Shown here one piece after another: positions 1-5,478 of a stretch of 9,559 nt of DNA. Within the stretch, counting starts at the first letter, position 1. Every line of letters starts with the position of its first letter. The notes below the pieces were generated by a model that was not told where the DNA came from, did not search any database, and saw only the letters and a program-made list of their open reading frames with translations. Made by a program: the position numbers and the translations under genes. This stretch comes from an uncultured Collinsella sp. (lineage in GTDB: Bacteria; Actinomycetota; Coriobacteriia; Coriobacteriales; Coriobacteriaceae): contig CAJLRE010000065.1 in assembly GCA_905208975.1 (NCBI GenBank), positions 1-9,559 of the forward strand. The letters are read 5' to 3'.

Positions 1-152
1 GCAAAGTAGGGGACGTGGCCCAGGTACGGGCGGCTGTCCGAACGCTCCTCGGCGATGCAGGGGACCTCATCGTAAGTAAGTGAGTCGCTCAGGTGGGCGA
101 TGGCCTTGGCGGCAGGAGCGACGAGCATCTTGAGCGGTGCGATAGGCGCCAT
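1..152 (-). CDS. Unrecognised protein, N-terminal fragment
   Basis: An open frame runs leftward from ATG at 152-150 to the window edge, giving 50 complete codons. The protein begins MAPIAPLKMLVAPAAKAIAH and continues with an acidic, polar stretch (SDSLTYDEVPCIAEERSDS, residues 22-40) and then RPYLGHVPYF. The start is well supported: AAAGGAG lies 5 bases upstream of the ATG, and codon use resembles that of the neighbouring genes. There is no signal peptide and no clear membrane segment in the visible part. I do not recognise the family from this fragment and assign no function. A TATACA hexamer on the minus strand near 194-199 could be a -10 box, but no convincing -35 accompanies it. Upstream is a long non-coding stretch, so the gene is probably transcribed from its own promoter. 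Confidence 0.7.
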   Translation of the reverse strand, partial: MAPIAPLKMLVAPAAKAIAHLSDSLTYDEVPCIAEERSDSRPYLGHVPYF

Positions 153-234
153 GGCATCTCCTTTCCTGTATGCGACCCGTGCTTTGGCGCGAATGTATAT
201 GCCGCAAGTCTAGCATCCCGCCCAGGAGAGCTTC

Positions 235-273
235 AAACCACCACAAAGGGGACAGGCACCTTTGTGGTGGTTT
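235..273. repeat. Hairpin repeat, perfect 15-bp stem
   Basis: Bases 235-249 (AAACCACCACAAAGG) are perfectly complementary to 259-273, around a 9-base loop GGACAGGCA. It is followed by a short T run, so it could end transcription on the plus strand, but no gene points into it. The core GGGGACAGGCACC recurs in altered form in the other hairpins of this window. Confidence 0.85.
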
Positions 274-276
274 TGG

Positions 277-316
277 CGTTTGCCCAGATGAAACCCGCCA
301 AAATGAACCGGTCACC
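277..316. repeat. Degenerate copy of the hairpin-associated repeat
   Basis: This stretch begins CGTTTGCCCAGATGAAACC and continues with CGCCAAAATGAACCGGTC. It aligns without gaps to the reverse complement of 3156-3194 (CGTTTCCCCAGATAAAACC, then TACCAAAATAAACCTGTC). The hairpin arm is incomplete here, so it looks like a decayed or half copy abutting the 235-273 hairpin. Confidence 0.6.
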
Positions 317-567
317 AGGAGAGGAAATGGCGTTGGGCGAGAATTTGGTTTGTTAAATAGGGTCCCGACCTGGGCTACTTATAGATTGTGGAAAACTCTA
401 TTGTCAGATTATGGCGAATGCTGCTGTAGGATTATGACATGCGCTACTACAGCCTATGGCAACGTACCTCATGAGCGCCGGCATGGTGCGAGTTGCCATC
501 GCCACTCGCTACAGCGAGTAGCAGGCGGGCAAAACCACCGCAAAACCGTCGCAAAACCGCGATGAAC

Positions 568-606
568 AACCGCCGCGAAGGGGGACGGGCCCCTTTCGCG
601 GCGGTT
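568..606. repeat. Hairpin repeat with T run, terminator-like
   Basis: A 17-bp stem pairs 568-584 with 590-606 (one G-T pair) around a 5-base loop ACGGG. Six T residues (605-610) follow on the plus strand, the form of an intrinsic terminator, but no rightward gene lies upstream. The arms (AACCGCCGCGAAG) differ from those of the 235-273 hairpin, yet the central GGGGGACGGGCCCC is clearly related. Confidence 0.8.
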
Positions 607-634
607 TTTTGCCTGCCTGGTGCGTCTCGGATGC

Positions 635-753
635 AAGTGAGTAGACTTTTTGGGATCTGCCGAGCACATCGCGACAAACGCTCGATAAAACCGCAGGCCA
701 GAGCTGCGGCGTTTTGGGGTGTGCTCGGGATCCCGCCAAAAGCCTACTCACTT
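635..753. repeat. Long imperfect inverted repeat, 34-base arms
   Basis: The left arm 635-668 (starting AAGTGAGTAG, ending CGAGCACA) matches the reverse complement of the right arm 720-753 with a few substitutions and a small offset. The 51-base interior contains a second stem: AAAACCGCAG (687-696) faces CTGCGGCGTTTT (704-715) with a 2-base bulge. The whole could be a mobile palindromic element or a structured RNA. No protein is encoded and there is no clear target duplication. Confidence 0.75.
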
Positions 754-771
754 GGTTTTCACGGTTAGTAA

Positions 772-806
772 ACCGCCGCGAGGGAAAGCAGCTCCCCCGC
801 GGCGGT
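772..806. repeat. Hairpin repeat, GC-rich
   Basis: ACCGCCGCG (772-780) pairs perfectly with 798-806. After one A-C mismatch, GGGA (782-785) pairs with TCCC (793-796), leaving a 7-base loop AAGCAGC. It resembles the 568-606 hairpin in its arms but has a diverged core. Confidence 0.75.
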
Positions 807-811
807 CTTAA

Positions 812-870
812 CGTTCGCCCAGATAAAACCTGTCACCACAAGGGGGATGGGCGCCTTTTGTGGTGGTTTT
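812..870. repeat. Hairpin repeat with conserved flank, downstream of GNAT gene
   Basis: CGTTCGCCCAGATAAAACC (812-830) is followed by a hairpin pairing 834-845 with 854-865 (12 bp, two G-T pairs, 8-base loop). The hairpin lies 22 bases beyond the GNAT stop codon. On the minus strand it could help terminate that gene, but the following T tract is not immediate. The flank recurs at 277-295 and, inverted, at 3176-3194. Confidence 0.75.
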
Positions 871-887
871 GGTACTTGCTTAGCGGG

Positions 888-1538
888 TTAGCCCTGCGTG
901 TCGCCTCCGTACATGTAGACGATAAAACCGTCGCCGGTGTCTTGACTGTGATCCTCCAGGATGCGCTTCATGTTGAGGTGCTCGTAGAACTGCCAGTCGG
1001 AGTTGCAGTCGCTCATCAGGAAGAACTTGGTGCAGCCTGCCTTGGCGAGCTCGGCGCGCGCAAGGTCGATAAGCGCGCGGCCGAGCCCCTTGCCCTGCCA
1101 CTCGGGCACGATGATGATCAGGTTGAGCTGGCCCTGGGCATACTCGTTGCCTGTGGCGGCAAAGCGATCCGCCGTGGCCTTTTCGCGACTGTCGCCGAAG
1201 AGCGAGCCCTCGAGCTTGGCGTCGGCAGCCTTTGCCATTTCGGTTGCCTGGGCGAGCATCTCGTTGTAGCAGGACTCCCACGTGGGGTTGGTGCGCGGCT
1301 TGCCGTCCTCGAAGATGCCGATGCAGCAGGCGGCGATAATGCGGCCCTCGGCCTCGGCGACAAGCGCGATAGGTGAGCGTTGCAGCTGCATAGCGATGTT
1401 AAAGCGCGCGCAGAAATCGGCAGCTTCGACGTCGCCGCGGTTGCGCAGCGTGTTGCACCACAGCTGGTTGTAGATGGCGGCGATGCCGGTCAGGTCGTCG
1501 AGCGTGGCGGCGCGCAGGGTTACGTTGTCAAGGCTCAT
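888..1538 (-). CDS. GNAT family N-acetyltransferase
   Basis: This is a 216-residue acetyltransferase of the GCN5-related family, which moves an acetyl group from acetyl-CoA to an amine. The N-terminus (VTLRAATLDDLTGIAAIYNQ, residues 6-25) is a typical GNAT first strand and helix. The acetyl-CoA loop is clear: IIIVPEWQGKGLGRALIDLA, with the Q-x-x-G-x-G pattern at 148-153. A C-terminal DCNSDWQFYEHLNMKRI (177-193) matches the usual end of the fold. The stretch between residues about 80 and 135 is longer than in a minimal GNAT domain. The start is ATG 1538, with GGAAGGAG 5 bases upstream; an in-frame TTG at 1553 would overlap that site and is rejected. The substrate cannot be told. It is probably transcribed alone, since large inverted repeats lie upstream and a hairpin downstream. 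Confidence 0.88.
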   Translation of the reverse strand: MSLDNVTLRAATLDDLTGIAAIYNQLWCNTLRNRGDVEAADFCARFNIAMQLQRSPIALVAEAEGRIIAACCIGIFEDGKPRTNPTWESCYNEMLAQATEMAKAADAKLEGSLFGDSREKATADRFAATGNEYAQGQLNLIIIVPEWQGKGLGRALIDLARAELAKAGCTKFFLMSDCNSDWQFYEHLNMKRILEDHSQDTGDGFIVYMYGGDTQG

Positions 1539-1686
1539 GAAGGCTCCTTCCAAGTTGGGTCAGGCCACCTCTGAGTGTGACATGGCGACATCGTTGCCGC
1601 ATCAACCATTCGGCAGACGAGCCTCGAATCCTCGGGGACGGAGGGTCCTAAGAAGGAATGAGGGCGGAATTTCGGACACTTGCTCG

Positions 1687-1754
1687 ATGAGAGTGGATAA
1701 TCTCCCACTTTTAGCGCTGGTATAGGCCAAAAACGGGAGATTATCCACTCTCAT
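1687..1754. repeat. Perfect 20-bp inverted repeat
   Basis: Bases 1687-1706 (ATGAGAGTGGATAATCTCCC) are the exact reverse complement of 1735-1754, around a 28-base interior. The interior again brings TTTT (1709-1712) opposite AAAA (1729-1732 or so). No T tract follows, so this is not a standard terminator. A perfect 20-bp palindrome in non-coding DNA suggests a mobile or dispersed repeat, or a protein or RNA structural target. Confidence 0.85.
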
Positions 1755-1757
1755 TCT

Positions 1758-1817
1758 GGGTAGTCGTTGGCGACGTTCTTAAACGACCAGTCATTAAAGA
1801 ACGTCCAATGACTACCC
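1758..1817. repeat. Imperfect inverted repeat abutting the previous one
   Basis: The left arm 1758-1780 (GGGTAGTCGTTGG, then CGACGTTCTT) pairs with 1797-1817 (AAGAACGT, then CCAATGACTACCC). There is one mismatch and a 2-base bulge, around a 16-base loop. Only three bases separate it from the palindrome ending at 1754. Confidence 0.8.
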
Positions 1818-1818
1818 C

Positions 1819-1867
1819 AAGGAACATCCCAGACTGCCGGCAGAAAAGGAGCGTCCCTAACTGCCGC
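1819..1867. repeat. Imperfect 22-bp direct repeat
   Basis: 1819-1840 (AAGGAACATCCC, then AGACTGCCGG) and 1846-1867 (AAGGAGCGTCCC, then TAACTGCCGC) share 17 of 22 positions. The right arm of the preceding hairpin (AAGAACGTCC, then AATGACTACCC) is a weaker third member, so a short unit may have been duplicated here. Confidence 0.55.
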
Positions 1868-1909
1868 ATCCGGAGCAAGACAACGCCGCAGGTAGAGGAC
1901 GGACAGCGA

Positions 1910-2008
1910 GCGGGCCGCATTTGAGACAAGGTGACGTGAAACGAAAGGGCGCTGACCTTCTGGTCGCGCCCTTGAAGTTGAACGTCAGATTGTCCAAATG
2001 CGGCCCGC
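1910..2008. repeat. 99-base nested hairpin just after DAHP synthase
   Basis: Outer arms GCGGGCCGCATTT (1910-1922) and 1996-2008 are perfectly complementary. An inner stem pairs 1945-1957 with 1962-1973 (12 bp, one bulged T, 4-base loop), and TGACGT (1932-1937) can pair with ACGTCA (1982-1987) between them. The element starts 4 bases beyond the DAHP synthase stop. Read leftward, the inner stem is followed by TTTCGTTT, so it may serve as that gene's terminator. Its length and nesting exceed what termination needs. Confidence 0.8.
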
Positions 2009-2012
2009 GTAA

Positions 2013-3044
2013 CTAAACCCGCTCCGCGATCTCGTGGATGAGGTAGTCGGTCTTTTCCCAGCCCAGGCACGGGTCGGTGATCGACTTACCAAAGACCCCA
2101 CCATCGACCGGCTGGTTGCCGTCCTCAAGGTAAGATTCGATCATAAAGCCCTTGACCAGTTTGGAGATGGACTCGTTGCGGCGGCAGCTGTCGAGTACCT
2201 CCTTGCAAATACGATACTGCTCAAGCGGTCGCTTGCCCGAGTTGTCGTGGTTGCAGTCGATGACCGCCGCTGGGTTGGCGTAGCCGGCGTGCTCGGTGTA
2301 GCGCTCGGCCAGGCGCTCGAGGTGCTCGTAGTGGTAATTGGGGTAGGTGCGCCCATCGAGACCGATGTAGCCACGCATAACGGCGTGCGCGAGCGGGTTG
2401 CCATCGCACTCGACCTCCCAGTTGCGGAAGATAAAGCTCTGGTGCGCCTGCGCGGCGTAAATGGAGTTGAGCATAACGGTGGTAGAGCCAGCAGTGGGGT
2501 TCTTCATGCCGACGGGTACCGCAATACCGCTCGACACCAGGCGATGCTCCTGGTTCTCGACCGAGCGTGCGCCCACGGCAACATAGCTCAGCAGGTCAAC
2601 GAGGTACTGGTAGTTGGAGGGGTAGAGCATCTCGTCGGCGGTGAAGAAGCCCGTTTCCTCAATAACGCGCAGGTGCATATGGCGGATGGCTTTGACGCCC
2701 TCGAGCAGGTCGTCGGGAGCCTCGGGGTTGGGGTTGTGCAGAAGACCCTTGTAGCCGGTGCCCTTGGTGCGCGGCTTGTTGGTATAGACGCGCGGAATGA
2801 TGATGAGCTTGTCCTTGACCTCCTCGGCGGTCTTGGCCAGTCGGTTCATGTACTCAAGTACCGAGTCCTCGCGGTCGGCAGAGCACGGGCCGATGATGAG
2901 CACCTTACGTGCGTCCTCGCCGGTAAAGACCTTGGCGACTTCGGCATCGAATGCCTGCTTCTTGGCGGTAAGCTCGGCGGAGAGCGGCATTTCCTCGCGG
3001 ATCTCCATGGGGATCGGCAACCTGCGTTTGAATTCCATGGCCAT
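2013..3044 (-). CDS. aroF: 3-deoxy-7-phosphoheptulonate synthase (DAHP synthase), class I
   Basis: This enzyme joins phosphoenolpyruvate and erythrose 4-phosphate into DAHP, the committed step of the shikimate pathway to aromatic amino acids. The 343-residue protein has close to the usual length for the AroF/AroG/AroH class. Family motifs appear in order: LIIGPCSADRED (49-60), PRVYTNKPRTKGTGYKG (84-100), VGARSVENQEHR (157-168), PVGMKNPTAGS (177-187), IDCNHDNSGKR (262-272), MIESYLEDGNQ (301-311) and SITDPCLGWE (321-330). The expected metal ligands are Cys54, His266, Glu303 and Asp324. The start is ATG 3044, with GAGGAGG 6 bases upstream; an in-frame TTG at 3059 overlaps that site and is rejected, while a second ATG two codons in is less well spaced. 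It appears monocistronic, with its own promoter at 3098-3126. Which aromatic amino acid inhibits it cannot be read from the sequence; the symbol is by class. Confidence 0.95.
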   Translation of the reverse strand: MAMEFKRRLPIPMEIREEMPLSAELTAKKQAFDAEVAKVFTGEDARKVLIIGPCSADREDSVLEYMNRLAKTAEEVKDKLIIIPRVYTNKPRTKGTGYKGLLHNPNPEAPDDLLEGVKAIRHMHLRVIEETGFFTADEMLYPSNYQYLVDLLSYVAVGARSVENQEHRLVSSGIAVPVGMKNPTAGSTTVMLNSIYAAQAHQSFIFRNWEVECDGNPLAHAVMRGYIGLDGRTYPNYHYEHLERLAERYTEHAGYANPAAVIDCNHDNSGKRPLEQYRICKEVLDSCRRNESISKLVKGFMIESYLEDGNQPVDGGVFGKSITDPCLGWEKTDYLIHEIAERV

Positions 3045-3076
3045 ACGGGGCCTCCTCAATCAATTGATGGCATCGA

Positions 3077-3094
3077 GAGCATTGTCGAATGCTC
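3077..3094 (-). promoter_or_regulatory. Perfect dyad at predicted aroF transcription start
   Basis: GAGCATT (3077-3083) and AATGCTC (3088-3094) are perfect reverse complements around a 4-base centre. The dyad begins 4 bases past the -10 box, so it covers the expected +1. It could be a repressor operator or a hairpin at the very 5' end of the mRNA. No regulator is encoded next to it. Confidence 0.45.
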
Positions 3095-3097
3095 GGC

Positions 3098-3126
3098 ATT
3101 ATCCGCTGTCGCACGCTAAAGTGCAA
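3098..3126 (-). promoter_or_regulatory. Sigma70-type promoter of aroF
   Basis: Read leftward, TTGCAC (3126-3121) and GATAAT (3103-3098) are separated by 17 bases. The -35 matches TTGACA at four of six positions and the -10 matches TATAAT at five of six. Transcription would start near 3091, giving a leader of about 47 bases before the ATG at 3044. Confidence 0.7.
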
Positions 3127-3141
3127 CCCCTCGCCGCCCCG

Positions 3142-3194
3142 AAACCTACCAAATAGGGACAGGTTTATTTTGGTAGGTTTTATCTGGGGAAACG
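3142..3194. repeat. Hairpin repeat with conserved flank, upstream of aroF promoter
   Basis: AAACCTACCAAA (3142-3153) pairs perfectly with 3169-3180 around TAGGGACAGGTTTAT. The right flank 3176-3194 is, on the minus strand, CGTTTCCCCAGATAAAACC, matching 812-830 at 17 of 19 positions in the same orientation relative to its hairpin. The GGGACAGG core links it to the 235-273 hairpin although the arms differ. Confidence 0.8.
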
Positions 3195-3262
3195 CCGGCG
3201 GATGCCGGGAGGGAGTGGCACTGCGTGGGGCCCTATGGCTGTTGTCGGTTCCCCGGGAAACA

Positions 3263-3500
3263 CCCTGTGGGCAAAAAATGGCAAATATGAGTACTGTTGC
3301 TATCTCAGTGCCATATCGTCATCACAAAATAATAGACATAATAGTAAATATGTTCATTAACGTAAGCACATATAAGTCCGCTATTGGGCTGTTTGATCAA
3401 TTTAGGAGCGCGTGCAAGCCGTGTGAGCAGCATTTGGTGCTGTTTTGGCTGTTACTAAAAAGGTGACAGTACTCATATTTGCCATTTTTTGCCCACGGGG
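3263..3500. mobile_element. MITE-like AT-rich element with 31-bp perfect terminal inverted repeats
   Basis: Bases 3267-3297 (starting GTGGGCAAAAAATGGCAAAT) are the exact reverse complement of 3466-3496. After one mismatch the match continues for three more C/G pairs (3263-3265 with 3498-3500). The interior, about 168 bases, is visibly richer in A and T than the surrounding DNA and encodes no recognisable protein. It contains a small hairpin (3428-3432 with 3438-3442). Non-autonomous transposable elements have this form, but I see no target-site duplication and no transposase here, so mobility is inferred. A different possibility is a large structured RNA. Confidence 0.6.
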
Positions 3501-3558
3501 CTTGGAGTGGGCTGTCAATCAGGTCCTAGGGGAGGCAGTTCGAGGCCCAAAGGACACG

Positions 3559-3592
3559 AAACGGGGGCGCAGTTCATTCTGCGCCCCCGTTT
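3559..3592 (-). terminator. Intrinsic terminator of the MarR-ABC operon
   Basis: A perfect 14-bp GC-rich stem (3559-3572 with 3579-3592) encloses the 6-base loop TTCATT. It lies 29 bases past the stop codon of the 618-aa ABC gene. On the minus strand the stem ends in TTT then CG, so the U tract is short; the plus strand has the longer run (TTTTT, 3590-3594), so it may act in both directions. Confidence 0.8.
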
Positions 3593-3621
3593 TTGGGTAT
3601 TGCGGTTGTTTGCCGCCGAAT

Positions 3622-5478
3622 TTACGCCGCTTCGTCGAACTGCGAGTTGTACAGGTCGGCGTAGAAGCCGCCCTGGGCGAGCAGTTCGTCGTGTGTGCCC
3701 TTCTCGACGATGTCGCCGTCGCGGATCACCAAGATCACGTCGGCGTTACGGATCGTGGACAGGCGGTGCGCGATGACAAAGCTTGTACGGCCTTGCATCA
3801 GCGCATCCATGGCGCGCTGAATGAGCTCCTCGGTGCGGGTGTCCACGTTGGAAGTCGCCTCGTCTAGAATCAGCGCCGGGCGGTCGGCCAAAATGGCACG
3901 GGCGATGGTCACGAGCTGGCGCTGACCCTGCGACAGGTTAGTGCCCTCCTCGTTGATCATAAAGTCGTAGCCACCGGCGAGCGTATGGATAAAGTGGTCG
4001 CAGCGTGCGGCGCGTGCGGCGGCTTCGACTTCGGCATCGCTCGCATCGGGGCGTCCGTAGCGAATGTTCTCGCGAATGGTGCCGTTAAACAGCCAGGTAT
4101 CCTGCAGCACCATGGCAAACTCGCCGCGCAGTGCCGCGCGGTCCCAGTCGCGCACGTCGATGCCCTCGACGCGCAGCGAACCGCCGTCCACGTCGTAGAA
4201 GCGCTGCAGCAGCTTAATGAGCGTGGTCTTGCCAGCGCCGGTGGGGCCGACGATGGCGATGGTCTGACCGGGCTGCGCCTCGCAGCTAAAGTCGTGGATG
4301 ATGGTCTTGTCCGGCGTGTAGCCAAACTTGACATGGTCAAACTCCACGTGGCCGGGGCGCTTCTCGGGGATCTGCGCGTCGGCCTTCTGCTCCTCCTCGG
4401 GCGCGGCCAAGAACTCAAAGACGCGCTCGGTGGCGGCGGCCATCGACTGCATCGTGTTGCTCACGTTGCCCAGCTGCTGCACGGGCTGCGTAAAGTTGCG
4501 AACGTACTGGATAAAGCTCTGAATATCGCCAGGTGTGGCATTGCCGGTCAGCGCGAGCTGCGCGCCCACCACGACGACGCCCACGTAGCCCATGTTGCCC
4601 ACCAGACTCATAAGCGGCATCATCAGGCCCGACAGGAACTGAGAGCGCCAACCGCTCATAAAGAGGCGGTCGTTCTCTTTGTCGAACTCCTCGATCGAGG
4701 CCACGGCGCGGTCGAACACCTGAATGACGTTCTGGCCGGCAAAGTCCTCCTCGATGATGCCGTTGACGGCGCCCAGGACCTGCTGCTGCTCGCGGAAGTA
4801 CGGCTGCGAGAAGTGAATCATCACGGTCAGGATAATCGCGGCTGCCGGCAGCGTGAGCACGGTGACGCCGGTGAGCGGCAGACTGATCGACAGCATCATG
4901 ACGAGCACGCCGATAATCTGCGTCACCGATGTGATGAGTTGCGTCACGCTCTGGTTGAGTGACTGACCCAGCGTGTCGACATCGTTGGTGATGCGGCTGA
5001 GCACGTCGCCCTTGCTGTGGCCGTTGAAGTAGCTCATCGGCACGACAGCGATCTTGGCGGCGATCTCCTTGCGCATGCGATAACAAATCTTTTGCGTGAC
5101 GCCGGTCATGAGCCAGCCTTGGATCAGGCTGCAGGCAGAGCTCGCCAGATACAGACAGAGCAAAAAGCCGAGCGTCTTGGCGATCCAGGCAAAGTCGACA
5201 TCGCCGGTGCCGTTGACCTTGGCAACCAAGCCCTCGAACAGCTTAGTCGTAACCTGGCCAAGCACCTTGGGCCCCACAATGTTAAAGATGACCGAGCACA
5301 CGGCAAAGGCGACGGCGGCAAACACGGCAATCTTGTGCTGGCCGATATAGCCGAGCAGCTGCCTCATGGTGCCCTTAAAGTCCTTGGCCTTTTCGCCGCG
5401 GCCCATGCCACCCATGCGGCCCATGGGACCGCGCTGGCGGGTGGGCTTGGGAATCTGAGTCTTGGTTTCGTCTGCCAT
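3622..5478 (-). CDS. Heterodimeric ABC exporter half, catalytic Glu intact
   Basis: This 618-residue protein joins a six-helix type IV exporter membrane domain (about 40-350) to an ATPase domain (about 378-610). The N-terminus is a short Arg/Gly/Met-rich cytoplasmic tail (RQRGPMGRMGGMGRGEKAKD, 14-33). The ATPase motifs are Walker A GPTGAGKT (411-418), Q-loop Gln459, signature LSQGQ (515-519), Walker B with catalytic Glu540 (LILDE) and switch His571. The signature departs from LSGGQ by Gln for Gly, which fits the partner that lends its signature to the degenerate site. The ATG overlaps the upstream gene's stop codon by one base (TAATG), so the halves are translationally coupled and probably made in equal amounts. 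By family the likely role is export of drugs, peptides or lipids across the membrane; the substrate is unknown. Confidence 0.92.
   Translation of the reverse strand: MADETKTQIPKPTRQRGPMGRMGGMGRGEKAKDFKGTMRQLLGYIGQHKIAVFAAVAFAVCSVIFNIVGPKVLGQVTTKLFEGLVAKVNGTGDVDFAWIAKTLGFLLCLYLASSACSLIQGWLMTGVTQKICYRMRKEIAAKIAVVPMSYFNGHSKGDVLSRITNDVDTLGQSLNQSVTQLITSVTQIIGVLVMMLSISLPLTGVTVLTLPAAAIILTVMIHFSQPYFREQQQVLGAVNGIIEEDFAGQNVIQVFDRAVASIEEFDKENDRLFMSGWRSQFLSGLMMPLMSLVGNMGYVGVVVVGAQLALTGNATPGDIQSFIQYVRNFTQPVQQLGNVSNTMQSMAAATERVFEFLAAPEEEQKADAQIPEKRPGHVEFDHVKFGYTPDKTIIHDFSCEAQPGQTIAIVGPTGAGKTTLIKLLQRFYDVDGGSLRVEGIDVRDWDRAALRGEFAMVLQDTWLFNGTIRENIRYGRPDASDAEVEAAARAARCDHFIHTLAGGYDFMINEEGTNLSQGQRQLVTIARAILADRPALILDEATSNVDTRTEELIQRAMDALMQGRTSFVIAHRLSTIRNADVILVIRDGDIVEKGTHDELLAQGGFYADLYNSQFDEAA

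Larger units (their letters stand above)
153..887. other. Non-coding stretch rich in hairpin repeats
   Basis: This 735-base interval separates two leftward genes. The open frames across it lack recognisable protein features or a convincing ribosome binding site, and they run through the palindromes. It holds hairpins at 235-273, 568-606, 772-806 and 834-865, a degenerate repeat at 277-316, and a long inverted repeat at 635-753. In 320-560 I see only small dyads (423-429 with 447-453; 504-511 with 512-519) and no gene, tRNA or clear promoter. Confidence 0.6.
1539..2012. other. Non-coding stretch with stacked inverted repeats
   Basis: This lies between the DAHP synthase stop and the GNAT start, both leftward. 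Bases 1687-2008 are almost wholly occupied by palindromic or repeated sequence (1687-1754, 1758-1817, 1819-1867, 1910-2008). Bases 1555-1686 must hold the GNAT leader and perhaps its promoter, but I see no convincing -35/-10 pair there. Confidence 0.6.
3045..3621. other. Non-coding stretch: aroF leader, repeats, terminator
   Basis: This 577-base interval separates the DAHP synthase start from the end of the ABC operon. It holds the aroF promoter and dyad (3077-3126), a hairpin repeat with its flank (3142-3194), an AT-rich element with long inverted ends (3263-3500) and an intrinsic terminator (3559-3592). The open frames on the plus strand cross the inverted repeats and look non-coding. Confidence 0.65.

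Noticed and set aside
568..610. The hairpin with T run as a real terminator
   Set aside because: No rightward gene lies upstream, so it is listed as a repeat, although its form would terminate transcription.
170..768. Short open frames on both strands in the left intergenic stretch
   Set aside because: They run through the hairpin repeats, have no recognisable domain and lack a ribosome binding site.
235..870. The repeated hairpins as a CRISPR array
   Set aside because: Spacing is irregular, the repeats differ in their arms and no cas gene is present.
1539..1553. TTG start at 1553 for the GNAT protein, five codons upstream
   Set aside because: It lies immediately before and overlaps the GGAAGGAG that serves ATG 1538, and the added residues MEGAF encode the ribosome binding site itself.
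3045..3059. TTG start at 3059 for the DAHP synthase
   Set aside because: It overlaps the GAGGAGG ribosome binding site of ATG 3044; the extra residues MRRPR are its translation.
2034..3119. Long plus-strand open frame of 361 codons opposite aroF
   Set aside because: It lies antisense to an unmistakable DAHP synthase and has no recognisable motifs. GC-rich codon bias produces long open frames on the opposite strand.
3089..3466. A protein encoded across the MITE-like element
   Set aside because: The 125-codon frame begins outside the element, spans its left inverted end and has no family features.
3985..4962. Plus-strand open frame of 325 codons, and a similar one at 6180-7043
   Set aside because: Both are antisense to the ABC exporter genes, with His/Asp/Ala/Val-rich translations typical of shadow frames and no ribosome binding site.
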